A DNA stretch of 64,000 bases from JAGQPD01 sp020426865 (GCA_041399065.1 JAWKTN010000010.1:310001-374000), one strand, 5' to 3'. Numbered from the stretch's first letter, positions 26,796 to 36,468 are shown. Notes: generated by a model from the sequence alone, not told the origin. Program-made: numbers and translations.

Positions 26796-28271
26796 ATGGT
26801 GACCCCATCTGCGATCTTGATGTTAGCGTCGGTATTGGGAGCGGCGGGCGAAGCGGAACGGCCGAATATCTTATTCATCATGGCGGACGATCATGGCTAT
26901 CAGGCAATCAGTGCCTATGGTCATGGGATTAACGAAACGCCCAACATTGATCGGCTTGCCAAGGAGGGGATGCGATTTGACCGTGCGTTCGTCACGAATT
27001 CGATTTGCGGCCCATCGCGGGCGGTCATTCTCACGGGACTTTACAGCCATCTAAATGGCTTCAAAACGAACAACGACCGGTTTGATGGCTCGCAACAGAC
27101 CGTTGCCAAGATCTTGCGAACATCGGGCTACCAGACGGCGATGATCGGCAAATGGCATCTGGTGAGTGATCCGACGGGATTCGACTATTGGCATATCTTG
27201 CAGGGGCAGGGTCCATACTACAACCCGCGGATGAAGACGCCTGAAGGTGTTGTCCCGCACACGGGGTACACTACCGACATCATTGGCGACCTGACATTGG
27301 ATTGGCTGCAGAACAAACGCGATCCCGACAAGCCGTTTTTCTTGATGTGCCATCACAAGGCGCCGCATCGCAATTGGCAGCCAAGCCCCAAATACTTGCA
27401 CAAGTACGACGACGTGCAGATCAAGGAACCGGAAACGTTGTTCGATGATTACTCGAATCGCACGCGGGCCGCCGCCGAGCAAGAAATGACTGTTGCCAAG
27501 CATCTGTCACCCAATGACTTGAAACTGATCGAACAGCGGGGTTTGAACGACGAACAGGCCGAGGCCTGGAATGCCGCCTATGGTCCGAAGAACCGTGCGT
27601 TTGAAGAGGCCAAACTGGAGGGGGACGAGTTGGTGCGTTGGATGTATCAGCGTTACGCGAAGGATTACTTGCGGTGTATCGCCGCGGTGGATGAAAATGT
27701 CGGCCGAGTGTTGGATTATCTGGAAACGACTGGGTTGGACAAGAACACCATCGTCTTCTACACGTCGGATCAAGGATGGTACCTGGGCGAACATGGTTGG
27801 TACGACAAGCGCTGGATGTACGAGGAATCGTTCCGCACTCCGCTGCTGATTCGCTGGCCGGGTCACACTCCTGCCGGCTCCGTAAACACGGACCTGGTGA
27901 TGAACCTTGACTTTGCTCCCACGTTTCTACAGGCGGCCGGCGTTCCCGTGCCGGAACAGATGCAAGGCGAAGGGATGGAGCTGATCCTCAACGGCCAGCC
28001 CGTACCGGATTGGCGGAAGGAGGTCTATTACCACTACTACGAATACCCGCAGCCGCATCGCGTGCAACCCCATTACGGGATCCGCACCGACCGCTACAAA
28101 CTGATTCGTTTTTACGGCATCGATCAGTGGGAACTGTTTGATTTGCAGGAAGATCCACACGAGTTGACCAGCATCTACGGTCGGGCCGACATGGTAGCCG
28201 TGCAGCAGGATCTTCAATCGCGGTTGATCAAATTGCGCGATAAGTATCAGGACCACGAACCGGACGAGTAG
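26796..28271 (+). CDS. Sulfatase (arylsulfatase family)
   Basis: 491 aa. The ATG at 26796 has AGGAG upstream and begins a short signal peptide (ILMLASVLGAAGEA). RPNILFIMADDHGYQAISAYG carries the Asp-Asp metal ligands. CGPSR near residue 71 is the formylglycine site (CxPSR). GYQTAMIGKWHL, CHHKAPHRNWQP and TIVFYTSDQGWYLGEHGWYDKRW complete the active site, and a C-terminal YDLQEDPHEL-type element (LFDLQEDPHELTS) is present. It should hydrolyse a sulfate ester on a glycan outside the cytoplasm once matured by a formylglycine-generating enzyme, which is not in the window. It diverges from the PQQ operon. Confidence 0.95.
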   Translation: MVTPSAILMLASVLGAAGEAERPNILFIMADDHGYQAISAYGHGINETPNIDRLAKEGMRFDRAFVTNSICGPSRAVILTGLYSHLNGFKTNNDRFDGSQQTVAKILRTSGYQTAMIGKWHLVSDPTGFDYWHILQGQGPYYNPRMKTPEGVVPHTGYTTDIIGDLTLDWLQNKRDPDKPFFLMCHHKAPHRNWQPSPKYLHKYDDVQIKEPETLFDDYSNRTRAAAEQEMTVAKHLSPNDLKLIEQRGLNDEQAEAWNAAYGPKNRAFEEAKLEGDELVRWMYQRYAKDYLRCIAAVDENVGRVLDYLETTGLDKNTIVFYTSDQGWYLGEHGWYDKRWMYEESFRTPLLIRWPGHTPAGSVNTDLVMNLDFAPTFLQAAGVPVPEQMQGEGMELILNGQPVPDWRKEVYYHYYEYPQPHRVQPHYGIRTDRYKLIRFYGIDQWELFDLQEDPHELTSIYGRADMVAVQQDLQSRLIKLRDKYQDHEPDE

Positions 28272-28464
28272 AAGTCGCGGGTGCGCAGGATTGGATGCGT
28301 CTTGCTTTTGGTATTCGTGTGCCCGTAGTGCTGCTCTGGGACAGCAGACCTGCCTGATGCTTTTGCCTTGTGGTTCGCGGCATTGATGCCCCGCACGGTT
28401 GACCGTATGCCGATTCCGAAAAAATATTTCGCCTGCGCCCAACGGCTCGTTGGCTGTCGCTCTT

Positions 28465-28504
28465 ATTCGTAACGACAATTCCTTTCCTTCCTTTCGTTAC
28501 GAAT
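28465..28504 (+). promoter_or_regulatory. Perfect inverted repeat in a 5' leader
   Basis: Arms ATTCGTAACGA (28465-28475) and TCGTTACGAAT (28494-28504) are perfect 11-bp inverted repeats with an 18-nt pyrimidine-rich loop. The right arm ends 3 bp before the AAGGAG ribosome site of the small LEPR-XLL-like gene. It could be an operator or a leader hairpin that affects ribosome access. Confidence 0.55.
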
Positions 28505-28520
28505 CCCAAGGAGCTGTACG

Positions 28521-28847
28521 ATGAACGCCAACCGACGAACCCGTCCATTCCACGTCGAATCCATGGAAAAACGCGAATTGTTCGCGGCGGACTTGGGATT
28601 GACTCCCGTAGCAACGACGGCTTCAACCGAGATCACGACAGAAACGGCAACCGTCGAGGCGAGCGAGGCAAAGCCAATGTGCTATTTAAAATACAAGCTC
28701 GATCGGTGCTTTGTGAAATCGTGGTCGACCAGCGGTGATGCCGATGACCGGCCCACCGAAGAAGTTGCCTTTTACTACAACAAGATTGCCGCACAGTACG
28801 CGCCAACCACCGACGCAGCCTTCGCGACCATTGAGTCGTTCATGTAA
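28521..28847 (+). CDS. Small exported-type protein with LEPR-XLL-like N-terminus
   Basis: 108 aa, preceded by AAGGAG at 28508-28513. The N-terminus RRTRPFHVESMEKRELFAADLG matches the planctomycete surface-protein motif LExRxLLAA, usually found at the start of very large exported proteins. Here only about 85 residues follow: a Thr/Glu-rich linker (TASTEITTETATVEASEA), then CYLKYKLDRCFVKSWST with two Cys, and an Ala/Tyr-rich end. I recognise no domain after the motif. It is either a genuine small surface protein or the remains of a larger one. A perfect inverted repeat precedes the gene. Confidence 0.7.
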   Translation: MNANRRTRPFHVESMEKRELFAADLGLTPVATTASTEITTETATVEASEAKPMCYLKYKLDRCFVKSWSTSGDADDRPTEEVAFYYNKIAAQYAPTTDAAFATIESFM

Positions 28848-28870
28848 CGTTCCGCGGCTGTCCCAGCCGT
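28848..28870. repeat. Extragenic palindrome, copy 2
   Basis: Core CGGCTGTCCCAGCCG at 28855-28869, starting 7 bp after the stop of the small LEPR-XLL-like gene and touching the stop codon of the convergent RND pump gene. Copy 1 is at 8744-8766. Its place between two convergent genes would suit a bidirectional terminator. Confidence 0.6.
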
Positions 28871-31800
28871 CATCCATCAAACGCCGGCCTGTCCTGCAAA
28901 ACGCGCGATGGGCCAGCTGAGGACAGTTTCGCAGCGCGTAACGTCCAGAAAAGGGCCGGGCGCACGAGGAACTCCAGCGCCGTGCTGCTGATCAGCCCGC
29001 CGATGATGACCGTCGCTACCGGGTACAGCAGTTCCTTGCCGGGAACGCCCTCGGCAAGTGCTAAAGGCAACAAGCCGATTCCCGACGTCAGTGCGGTCAT
29101 CAGCACGGGGGCCAGTCGCTGGCGGCTGGCACGCACCATCGTTTCGACGGACCAGTCATGTCCTTCCTCGCGGATCAGGTGCAAATAGTGGTTGATCAAC
29201 AGAATTCCGTTGCGCGATGCGATACCACACAACGAGATGAATCCGACGATGCTGGCGATCGTCAACGTTTGACCGGTGATCAAAAGGGCCGCGACAGCTC
29301 CGATAAAGGCCATTGGAATTGCCATCATCACCTGCAGGCACAGATTGATCGAACCGAACATCCGGTAGAGCACGAGAAACATACCAACGAGTGCGACGGC
29401 GAACAACACGCCGATTGTTCGCACGGCCGATTGTTGGCTGGCGAATTGCCCACCGTATTCGATGGAATACCCTAGTGGCATTTCGCTCTCGAGGTGTTTT
29501 AGTCGCTGCCTGATTTCGTCGACAGCATCGACCAGACCACGATTTCGGACGTTGCATTGTACGGCGATCCGACGTTGGACGTTTTCGCGGCTGATGGTGT
29601 TTGGTCCGGCCGAACGATAAACGTTGGCAACGTTTTCCAGCTTGGCAAGTCCGCCATCGGGCAATCCGATCGCCAGTCGCCGAACGGCGTCGATGTCCTC
29701 GCGATATTGTTCGTTCAACCTCACGAGCAGGTCAAACGATTGCTGGCCGTTGAGCACTTGCGAAACGACGCGGCCCTGCATCGCCAGATTGACGAGGTCG
29801 TTTACGGCCGCCCGGCGCAGTCCGAATTGTTGGAGCCGATCGCCGTCGGCCTCAATCCTCAGCTGCGGTACGTCCATCTGTTGTTCCACGAACAGATCAC
29901 AGACGCCTGGCACATCCTCGATTTCCGCGGCGGCTTTGTCGGCGTATTCTCTCAAGCGTTGGAGATCGTCGCCGTAAATCTTGATCGCCACCTGCGCTTT
30001 GACACCCGACAACATGTGCGAAATGAGATGGGCAAGCGGTTGTTCGACCGAGACGGCCACGCCAGGAACACCTTCAGCCGCTGCGCTTATCTCGTCAATC
30101 ACATTGGTTCGCGAGCGCCCTGCGTGCGGGTCGATGGTGGCGATGACCTCCGAAACATTCACGCCTTCCGCGTGTTCATCCAACTCGGCACGCCCGGTTT
30201 TTCGTAACATCGATTGGATGTCGGGGATCTTGCATAGTCGTTGGTCAACTTGTTGAGCAACCTGTGTCGACTTGGCCAACGACGTGCCGGCGGGCATCGC
30301 CACGTTCACCTGGACAGCACATTCGTTGAACGGGGGCAGAAAGTCGCGTTCCAGTTGTGAAAGCTGCCACATCGCCAGCGAAACGGCGACGATCGACAAC
30401 GCGAGGATCGGAGTGGCGAATCGCAAACTGAATCGAACGAACGGCGCGACCAGCCATTTAAGTCCCCGCAGCACAAAGCCGTCGCGATCGGCATGCCGGA
30501 TCGGGATCAGACCGAGCAACAAGTAGCTCAAAACCGGAGTCACGGTCAGCGAAACCAACAGGGACGACACGAGAGATACGATGTAGGCAATACCAAGTGG
30601 TGCGAACAGGCGTCCTTCCAATCCCCCCAAAGCAAACAACGGCAGGAATACCATGACGACAATGAGCGTACCATTGACGATGGATGTACGCACTTCGGAA
30701 CTTGCTTCGAACACAACCCTCAATGGATGAACGGGTGCCGGCTTCTGTTGGTTTTCGCGCAACCGGCGAAAGATGTTTTCCACGTCGACGATCGCATCGT
30801 CAACCAATTCTCCCATCGCCACTGCCAACCCACCCAGCGTCATCGTATTGATGGACAAACCACATGCCGCGAACACGACGGCAGTCATCATCAGCGACAG
30901 TGGAATGGCTGTCAGCGTGATCAGTGTGGTGCGCACGTTCAAAAGAAAGAGCAACAACACCAGTACGACAAGAATGCTGCCATCGCGCAGCGCTTCGGCA
31001 ACATTCGTGATCGCCAGGTCAATAAACGTTCGCTGCTGGTAGAGCCCCGGCGCAACTCGCACATCCGACGGCATCGACGAAGCCAATTCGCGGACAGCCG
31101 ATTCGACAGCGTCGGCGACACGTCGAGTATCCGCGTTGGGTTGTTTGTTAATCGTCAATAAGACGGCCGGCCCTCCCGCCAACGGGGCATGCGAATCGCC
31201 TTCGCGCGTGTATGCGGCGGCATCGCCACGCTTTACCTCAGCACCTTCGCGAACCTCTGCCAGTTGGCTCACGCGAATCGACTGGCCGTCCACATGCCGA
31301 ACGACAATGTTGCGGATATCTTCTACGGTATGAATCCGGCCTAGCGAACGCACGAGATACTCATTCGGCCCCTGTTCGTCGAGATAGCCACCCGCGGCGT
31401 TCTGATTGCTCTCAGCCAACGCCGTTTCAACTTCACGCAAGGAGACCCCATATCGCAACAACTCGTGCGGATCCACCAAAACTTGATACTGTTTACGTTC
31501 GCCCCCCATCACTATCACCTGCGACACTCCGGGAATGGTCAGCAACCGTCGCCGGACCACCCAATCGGCAAGCGTCCGCAACTCCATCGGTGATGTTTTA
31601 CCGGTTGAACTGAACATCCCCACCGTCACAATCTGGCCCATAATGGATGAAATGGGCGCGAGCTGTGGCTTGATGCCGGGCGGCAGTTGATCGGCTACGA
31701 CTGCCAATCGCTCTGTCACAACCTGACGATCGTTGTAGATGTCGGTGTCCCAGTCGAATTCGACATAAATCACTGATAACCCCACACCAGAAGAGCTGCG

Positions 31801-32052
31801 GACGGCCTGTACACCCGCGGCGCCGTTGAGCGACGTTTCTAACGGAAACGTGATCAAGGCTTCCACTTCTTCCGGCGCCAAACCCGGCGCCTCCGTCATG
31901 ATCACGACTCGCGGGCGGTTGAGATCGGGGAAGACATCGATCGGCAAACGGTTGGCAAGCCACGCTCCGTATCCGGTAACGGCAAGAGCAACCACAATAA
32001 CAAACAGTCGATTCTGCAGCGAAGTGCGGATAATCGTGTTCAACATCGGCAC
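28870..32052 (-). CDS. Heavy-metal efflux RND transporter permease (CusA/CzcA family)
   Basis: 1060 aa, full length for HME-RND pumps. The start (TSLQNRLFVIVVALAVTGYGAWLANRLPIDVFPDLNRPRVVIMTEAPGLAPEEVE) is diagnostic. The fourth membrane helix holds MGELVDDAIVDVENIFRR, the acidic cluster used for proton transfer in CzcA-type pumps. Both periplasmic loops and the second half (SRNGILLINHY) are intact. It pumps metal ions, probably mono- or divalent, across the envelope with the adaptor encoded 22 bp upstream. Ion specificity cannot be settled by eye. No TolC-type outer-membrane channel gene is in the cluster. Confidence 0.94.
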   Translation of the reverse strand: MPMLNTIIRTSLQNRLFVIVVALAVTGYGAWLANRLPIDVFPDLNRPRVVIMTEAPGLAPEEVEALITFPLETSLNGAAGVQAVRSSSGVGLSVIYVEFDWDTDIYNDRQVVTERLAVVADQLPPGIKPQLAPISSIMGQIVTVGMFSSTGKTSPMELRTLADWVVRRRLLTIPGVSQVIVMGGERKQYQVLVDPHELLRYGVSLREVETALAESNQNAAGGYLDEQGPNEYLVRSLGRIHTVEDIRNIVVRHVDGQSIRVSQLAEVREGAEVKRGDAAAYTREGDSHAPLAGGPAVLLTINKQPNADTRRVADAVESAVRELASSMPSDVRVAPGLYQQRTFIDLAITNVAEALRDGSILVVLVLLLFLLNVRTTLITLTAIPLSLMMTAVVFAACGLSINTMTLGGLAVAMGELVDDAIVDVENIFRRLRENQQKPAPVHPLRVVFEASSEVRTSIVNGTLIVVMVFLPLFALGGLEGRLFAPLGIAYIVSLVSSLLVSLTVTPVLSYLLLGLIPIRHADRDGFVLRGLKWLVAPFVRFSLRFATPILALSIVAVSLAMWQLSQLERDFLPPFNECAVQVNVAMPAGTSLAKSTQVAQQVDQRLCKIPDIQSMLRKTGRAELDEHAEGVNVSEVIATIDPHAGRSRTNVIDEISAAAEGVPGVAVSVEQPLAHLISHMLSGVKAQVAIKIYGDDLQRLREYADKAAAEIEDVPGVCDLFVEQQMDVPQLRIEADGDRLQQFGLRRAAVNDLVNLAMQGRVVSQVLNGQQSFDLLVRLNEQYREDIDAVRRLAIGLPDGGLAKLENVANVYRSAGPNTISRENVQRRIAVQCNVRNRGLVDAVDEIRQRLKHLESEMPLGYSIEYGGQFASQQSAVRTIGVLFAVALVGMFLVLYRMFGSINLCLQVMMAIPMAFIGAVAALLITGQTLTIASIVGFISLCGIASRNGILLINHYLHLIREEGHDWSVETMVRASRQRLAPVLMTALTSGIGLLPLALAEGVPGKELLYPVATVIIGGLISSTALEFLVRPALFWTLRAAKLSSAGPSRVLQDRPAFDG

Positions 32053-32074
32053 TATTCCTCAACGTGAACAACGA

Positions 32075-33406
32075 TTAGTGCTGATGACCCGCATGTGGAT
32101 CATGCCCCGACCCGCGGCGCGTGGTCGTGGCCAAATGAACCTGATACGCACCCTGTGTAACAACCTGTTGGCCCTCACGTAACTGTCCGTCGTTGGCGAG
32201 CACGACCGCGTTGCGATCCCGATATTCCACATGTACTTGGATACGGTGAAAATGATCTCCATCCTGCTCGTACACATAGGACGCTGCTCCATCCTCGACA
32301 ACTGCCTCACGAGGTAACACGATACAGTCGCTCAAAGTCTCGACCGGCACGTCCAGCTCCATCCGCTGGCCCGGATTAAATCGCCAACTGATGAAGCGTT
32401 GGTCGTTGCTGTCACAACGATCGACGCAAATTGAGTTGGGCAAGTCGACGTAGAACTTGAACGCTCGAGACTGTGGATCGACATGGTCTGCCAAATAGGC
32501 GAGCCGCAGATTCTCGATCCTGTCGGTTTGTTGGCTCCCGACGATAACTCTCGCGGAGATGGTCTTACCTTCACGAACAATGGCGCGCAGACCCGCTGCG
32601 TCGTCCTCGAACGCACTTCCTTCGATATACAATTCACAATGATCGGCAAGCACGCACAGTGTTTCTCCGGCCTCGACATGTTGTCCCAACGTAACGGACA
32701 GCTTCTGAACGTGATACAAATGATCCTCGTCCTCTGCATCGACCGACGCTTCCGCGTCTTCTCTCGACGATACCGCATTTGGATCCACGTGCGGCGGTTC
32801 CGGTGCCGCAACCTGCAACGATTGCATTAACTTGCGGGATGCCAAAATTGCATCAATCTGACCCTCGCTCAAGCCATGTAGAATCAACGCCTGACGTTGT
32901 GCCCGCAACGAACCCTGTAACCGCTGAAGGTTATACTGTTCATCTAATACGCGTTTTCCCGGCACAATCCCCTCCGGTACTCGCTGCAATCGCTCGATCT
33001 CGCGAGTCACCACATCAATGTTCTCCGCCGTCTGCAAAAAATCACGCTGGGCGGCGACGAGCTCTTCGTGCATCAAGCGAATTTCGAACATCGCCGCGCG
33101 AGGTTTGACCGCCTGCCCCTCCGACGGATAGATCGCCGTCACCACGCCCGTCAGCGGCGCCGTGATGTGCAACTGAGATTGCCCCGGGCGTTCGGCAACC
33201 ATCGCCGGCAACGTAATCATCCGCGTAAACGTTTGCGGTTGTACTACCTCAGTGGCAAAATCCAATTCGGCCGGATCCGATCGATCCCCCCCGGCTACCC
33301 GTCCCGACTGGCCTACCCGATCCGGTTGATCTGTCCCAATGGACGATTCCGATCGATGACACCCAAGTACCACAACCAATAGCGTCGCAATAATAACAGC
33401 ACGCAT
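32075..33406 (-). CDS. RND efflux periplasmic adaptor, lipoprotein (CusB-like)
   Basis: 443 aa. A lipobox (VVVLGC, Cys16) indicates a lipid-anchored periplasmic protein. The core has the membrane-fusion layout: a lipoyl-like segment (LHITAPLTGVVTAIYPSEGQAVKPRAAMFEIRL), a helical hairpin (AQRDFLQTAENIDVVTREIERLQRV), the second lipoyl half (VTLGQHVEAGETLCVLADHCELYIEG) and a beta-barrel region. The C-terminus HDPHAGHQH is His-rich and could bind metal. It links the RND pump to an outer-membrane channel. It is 22 bp upstream of the pump gene. Confidence 0.9.
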   Translation of the reverse strand: MRAVIIATLLVVVLGCHRSESSIGTDQPDRVGQSGRVAGGDRSDPAELDFATEVVQPQTFTRMITLPAMVAERPGQSQLHITAPLTGVVTAIYPSEGQAVKPRAAMFEIRLMHEELVAAQRDFLQTAENIDVVTREIERLQRVPEGIVPGKRVLDEQYNLQRLQGSLRAQRQALILHGLSEGQIDAILASRKLMQSLQVAAPEPPHVDPNAVSSREDAEASVDAEDEDHLYHVQKLSVTLGQHVEAGETLCVLADHCELYIEGSAFEDDAAGLRAIVREGKTISARVIVGSQQTDRIENLRLAYLADHVDPQSRAFKFYVDLPNSICVDRCDSNDQRFISWRFNPGQRMELDVPVETLSDCIVLPREAVVEDGAASYVYEQDGDHFHRIQVHVEYRDRNAVVLANDGQLREGQQVVTQGAYQVHLATTTRRGSGHDPHAGHQH

Positions 33407-33466
33407 AGCAAGACCTTCCCAAGCACGCGAGATAACGTAGACAGCACAAAGATGGGAGGCGCTGCC

Positions 33467-33919
33467 TTAGATCAGCAGGACCTGCAGCAATAGGTGCGAG
33501 CGCACCGCGGGCGGTAAAGGTGTGCCTTCGACGCAGCGTTCGAACGTCTGACCGACGCCCTGGCCTGCGTGGCGAGACATCGCCGGATCAAATTCAAAGG
33601 TAAGTTTCACCGGCGGCGACTGTTCATCCAACAACGTTGCCGACGAATCGGCCACAATGAACAGACAATTCACTGGATTGTTGCATGAATCCGGTGAGTG
33701 GCGGTGCGGATGCGAATGCGAATGACTAGTTTGTTCGACGTCTTCGCAGCAGCCGGCTTTTGAAACGCTAGCTTCCTCGCACCGGGGCTCGCAGCAGCCG
33801 CCAATCGACACTTGGTGTTCTAGTGCACAGGTGGCATCATGGTGCCACGTGCACCCCAAGAGCGCGTGGAACGCGACCATTGCGATTGCGCCGAAGGCTA
33901 TCAACTGTCGCGTCATCAT
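33467..33919 (-). CDS. Cys/His-rich exported protein, first gene of metal efflux operon
   Basis: 150 aa. A signal with a lipobox-like end (AIAMVAFHALLGC) is followed by CTWHHDATC, GGCCEPRCEE, KAGCCEDVEQ and HSHSHPHRHSPDSCNN, a dense set of Cys and His suited to binding soft metal ions. The C-terminal half (VNCLFIVADSSATLL ... RSHLLLQVLLI) has no recognised domain. It lies 60 bp before the adaptor gene. A periplasmic metal chaperone or sensor for the pump is the simplest reading, but this is inferred from context. Confidence 0.75.
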   Translation of the reverse strand: MMTRQLIAFGAIAMVAFHALLGCTWHHDATCALEHQVSIGGCCEPRCEEASVSKAGCCEDVEQTSHSHSHPHRHSPDSCNNPVNCLFIVADSSATLLDEQSPPVKLTFEFDPAMSRHAGQGVGQTFERCVEGTPLPPAVRSHLLLQVLLI

Positions 33920-33958
33920 CCGTACCCTGCGTCATCCAAAAAACGTCGTTCTGGTCTC

Positions 33959-33991
33959 TATAATCATTGGACTCTTATAATCATTGGACTC
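33959..33991. repeat. 17-bp tandem duplication upstream of S46 gene
   Basis: TATAATCATTGGACTCT is repeated directly (33959-33975 and 33976-33991, last base different). It lies between the divergent metal operon and the S46 peptidase gene, where it could duplicate promoter sequence (each unit begins TATAAT, a -10 consensus). Confidence 0.75.
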
Positions 33992-34187
33992 GTGCCCATG
34001 ATCGTCAAGCGAGCCACTGGCACAATCTGCCATCTTCAGCGGTTCGGACCCCATGAAATGTATCGTCATCCCGTCGCGACGTCCGCCAGAAGCGATTATA
34101 ACGATTTGTCTGACAGTCGGCGATAACGTGCTAGCGGTGCTGGACATGTCCTTCAGTTTTAAGTCAACCAACATGGAGATAATCGCA

Positions 34188-36278
34188 ATGTTCTTACTTC
34201 AAACGTGTCGAGCAGGGCAGATCTGGATCAATTTAATACTGCTTGGCGTTTCGGCGTGGAGCACGACAGGAATTCATCCGGCGAGCGCGGACGAAGGGAT
34301 GTGGCTGTTCAACGACCTGCCGGCCGCGAAGCTCCAGGAACGCTACGGGTTTACGCCGACCGAGGCGTGGGCGGAACATATTCGATTGTCATCGGTGCGG
34401 TTCAATTCTGGGGGATCGGCTTCATTCGTATCGCGTCATGGGCTGGTGATCACAAATCACCACGTAGCATCCGACACGCTGCAAAAATTGTCGACCGCAG
34501 AAGACAACTACGTTCGCGACGGATTTTTGGCACGATCTCGCGACGAGGAAATCGCGGCGCCCGATTTGGAGCTCAATCAGTTGGTGTCGATCGAGGACGT
34601 AACCGATCGCGTCAATAGTGTTGTGACCGGCGACATGTCGGCCAGTGATGCTTTTAAGGCTCGTCGCGCGGCGATGGCAACGATCGAGAAAGCATCGTTG
34701 GATGCGACCAAGCTGCGAAGCGATGTTGTGACGTTGTATGGTGGTGCGGCGTATCACCTCTATCGCTACCGAAAATTCACCGACGTGCGGCTGGTATTCG
34801 CACCGGAGACCCAGGCCGCATTTTTTGGCGGCGACCCGGACAACTTTGAATTCCCTCGCTATTGCTACGATATCGCTTTGTTCCGAGTCTACGAGGACGG
34901 CAAGCCGGCAGAGATCGAGAACTTTCTAAGATATTCTGCATCGGGACCGAAAGAGGGCGAGCTAGTATTCGTTTCCGGCAACCCCGGGAGAACTCAGCGA
35001 TTGTTCACCTTGGACGCTCTAAAATTTCTGCGAGACAAGTATTTTCCACTGCGCTTGCAAAGGCTTTATCGGACGGAGATCCTCCTACAACAATATGGCT
35101 ATAACGGCGAGGAACAATCGCGACGCGCTCGCGACGAACTATTCGGCATTCAGAATTCTCGAAAGGCGTACACCGGAATGTTGCAGGGACTGCAGGACCC
35201 GACGTTTTTCGCAAATAAGGCGGAACAAGAGCGGAAGTTGCGAGACACATTGCGGCAAGATACCAAGCTGCGCCCCTTCGTCGAAGGATGGGAATCTATC
35301 GAGGATGTAATTGCCAAACGCGAGAAGGAGTATGATAAGGTCGCCAGCTTCTCACGATCATCGCGACTTTACGACATCGCGGAGACGATTCTCTTGATGT
35401 CCTCGGAGGATCAAAAGCCGAGCGAAGAGCGACTACGCGAGTTCCGCGATTCGGCTCGCGAATCACTCGAACTGGATCTCTTTTCCCCGGCACCGATCTA
35501 CGACGATCTCGAACAGGTGCGGTTGGCGGACGCTTTGGCCTTACTGGTCGAACAACGAGGTGGTGACGATCCGCTGGTGGCGCAAGTGCTGGACGGGAAG
35601 AGTCCGCAAGAACGGGCCGCCGAATTGGTTGCCGGCACCAAGCTGAAGGATATCGACACACGCCGCCAACTGGCGAAAGACGCGCAGGCCGTAGCGGCGG
35701 ACCAGACAGACAAGATGCTGCAGCTGGCCAGGATCATGGAAACAGAATATCGGCAATTGCGCGATGCAAGCGATGAGATCGACGAGCAGGAGCGGCAGGC
35801 TTACGCAAAGATTACAGAGGCAAAGGTGGCAGTGGAGGGAACGTCGGGTTATCCCGATGCCACCTTCACACTGCGATTGGCCTTCGGCACCGTCAACGGT
35901 TATCTGGAAAACGGACAACCGATTCCGGCCTGGACAACGATCGGCGGCGCCTATGAACACGAATCCGCTCACAACGCCCAAGGCGATTGGAAACTGCCAC
36001 GATCCTGGCACGATCATATTAACGACGTGAACAAGACGACGCCGCTGAATTTCGTCTGCACGGCCGACATCATTGGTGGCAACTCAGGTAGTCCCGTCGT
36101 GAATCGCGAAGGCGAGTTTGTGGGAATTATTTTTGATGGCAATATCCAATCGCTGACCGCCGATTTCATGTACACCGACACCGTCGCTCGGGCGATCTCC
36201 GTCCATTCCAGCGGCATCCGCGAAGGGCTCCGGACGATCTATCAAGCGCCGGAACTGGCGGATGAATTGGGAAGATAG
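34188..36278 (+). CDS. S46-family dipeptidyl peptidase (DPP7/DPP11-like)
   Basis: 696 aa. The ATG at 34188 is preferred over earlier in-frame ATGs because GGAG lies about 9 bp upstream and a signal peptide follows, ending SADEG. The family start is clear: ADEGMWLFNDLPAAKLQERYGF and GGSASFVSRHGLVITNHHVA, with the catalytic His in NHH. FFGGDPDNFEFPRYCYDIALFRVY supplies the Asp region, and IIGGNSGSPVVNREGEFVGIIFDGN holds the nucleophile Ser in a GNSGSP motif. These periplasmic exopeptidases release dipeptides from N-termini. DPP7 versus DPP11 specificity is not decided here. Confidence 0.94.
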   Translation: MFLLQTCRAGQIWINLILLGVSAWSTTGIHPASADEGMWLFNDLPAAKLQERYGFTPTEAWAEHIRLSSVRFNSGGSASFVSRHGLVITNHHVASDTLQKLSTAEDNYVRDGFLARSRDEEIAAPDLELNQLVSIEDVTDRVNSVVTGDMSASDAFKARRAAMATIEKASLDATKLRSDVVTLYGGAAYHLYRYRKFTDVRLVFAPETQAAFFGGDPDNFEFPRYCYDIALFRVYEDGKPAEIENFLRYSASGPKEGELVFVSGNPGRTQRLFTLDALKFLRDKYFPLRLQRLYRTEILLQQYGYNGEEQSRRARDELFGIQNSRKAYTGMLQGLQDPTFFANKAEQERKLRDTLRQDTKLRPFVEGWESIEDVIAKREKEYDKVASFSRSSRLYDIAETILLMSSEDQKPSEERLREFRDSARESLELDLFSPAPIYDDLEQVRLADALALLVEQRGGDDPLVAQVLDGKSPQERAAELVAGTKLKDIDTRRQLAKDAQAVAADQTDKMLQLARIMETEYRQLRDASDEIDEQERQAYAKITEAKVAVEGTSGYPDATFTLRLAFGTVNGYLENGQPIPAWTTIGGAYEHESAHNAQGDWKLPRSWHDHINDVNKTTPLNFVCTADIIGGNSGSPVVNREGEFVGIIFDGNIQSLTADFMYTDTVARAISVHSSGIREGLRTIYQAPELADELGR

Positions 36279-36468
36279 GCTGATAATGTCACCGAGAGTG
36301 GCTTTTGTTCAATGCCAAATGAACGAATCTACCAAAGAGACTGCAACGGCGAAGGTGTGAGTTGATGCGGCGAGACTACGTCAAACCCTTGCGTGTTCGC
36401 CCAATGCGAGCGTTGCCCAACGAAGAGTGATCGTTTTTCGGAGGTTCCGTTTCGGCACCGTCGCCAAT

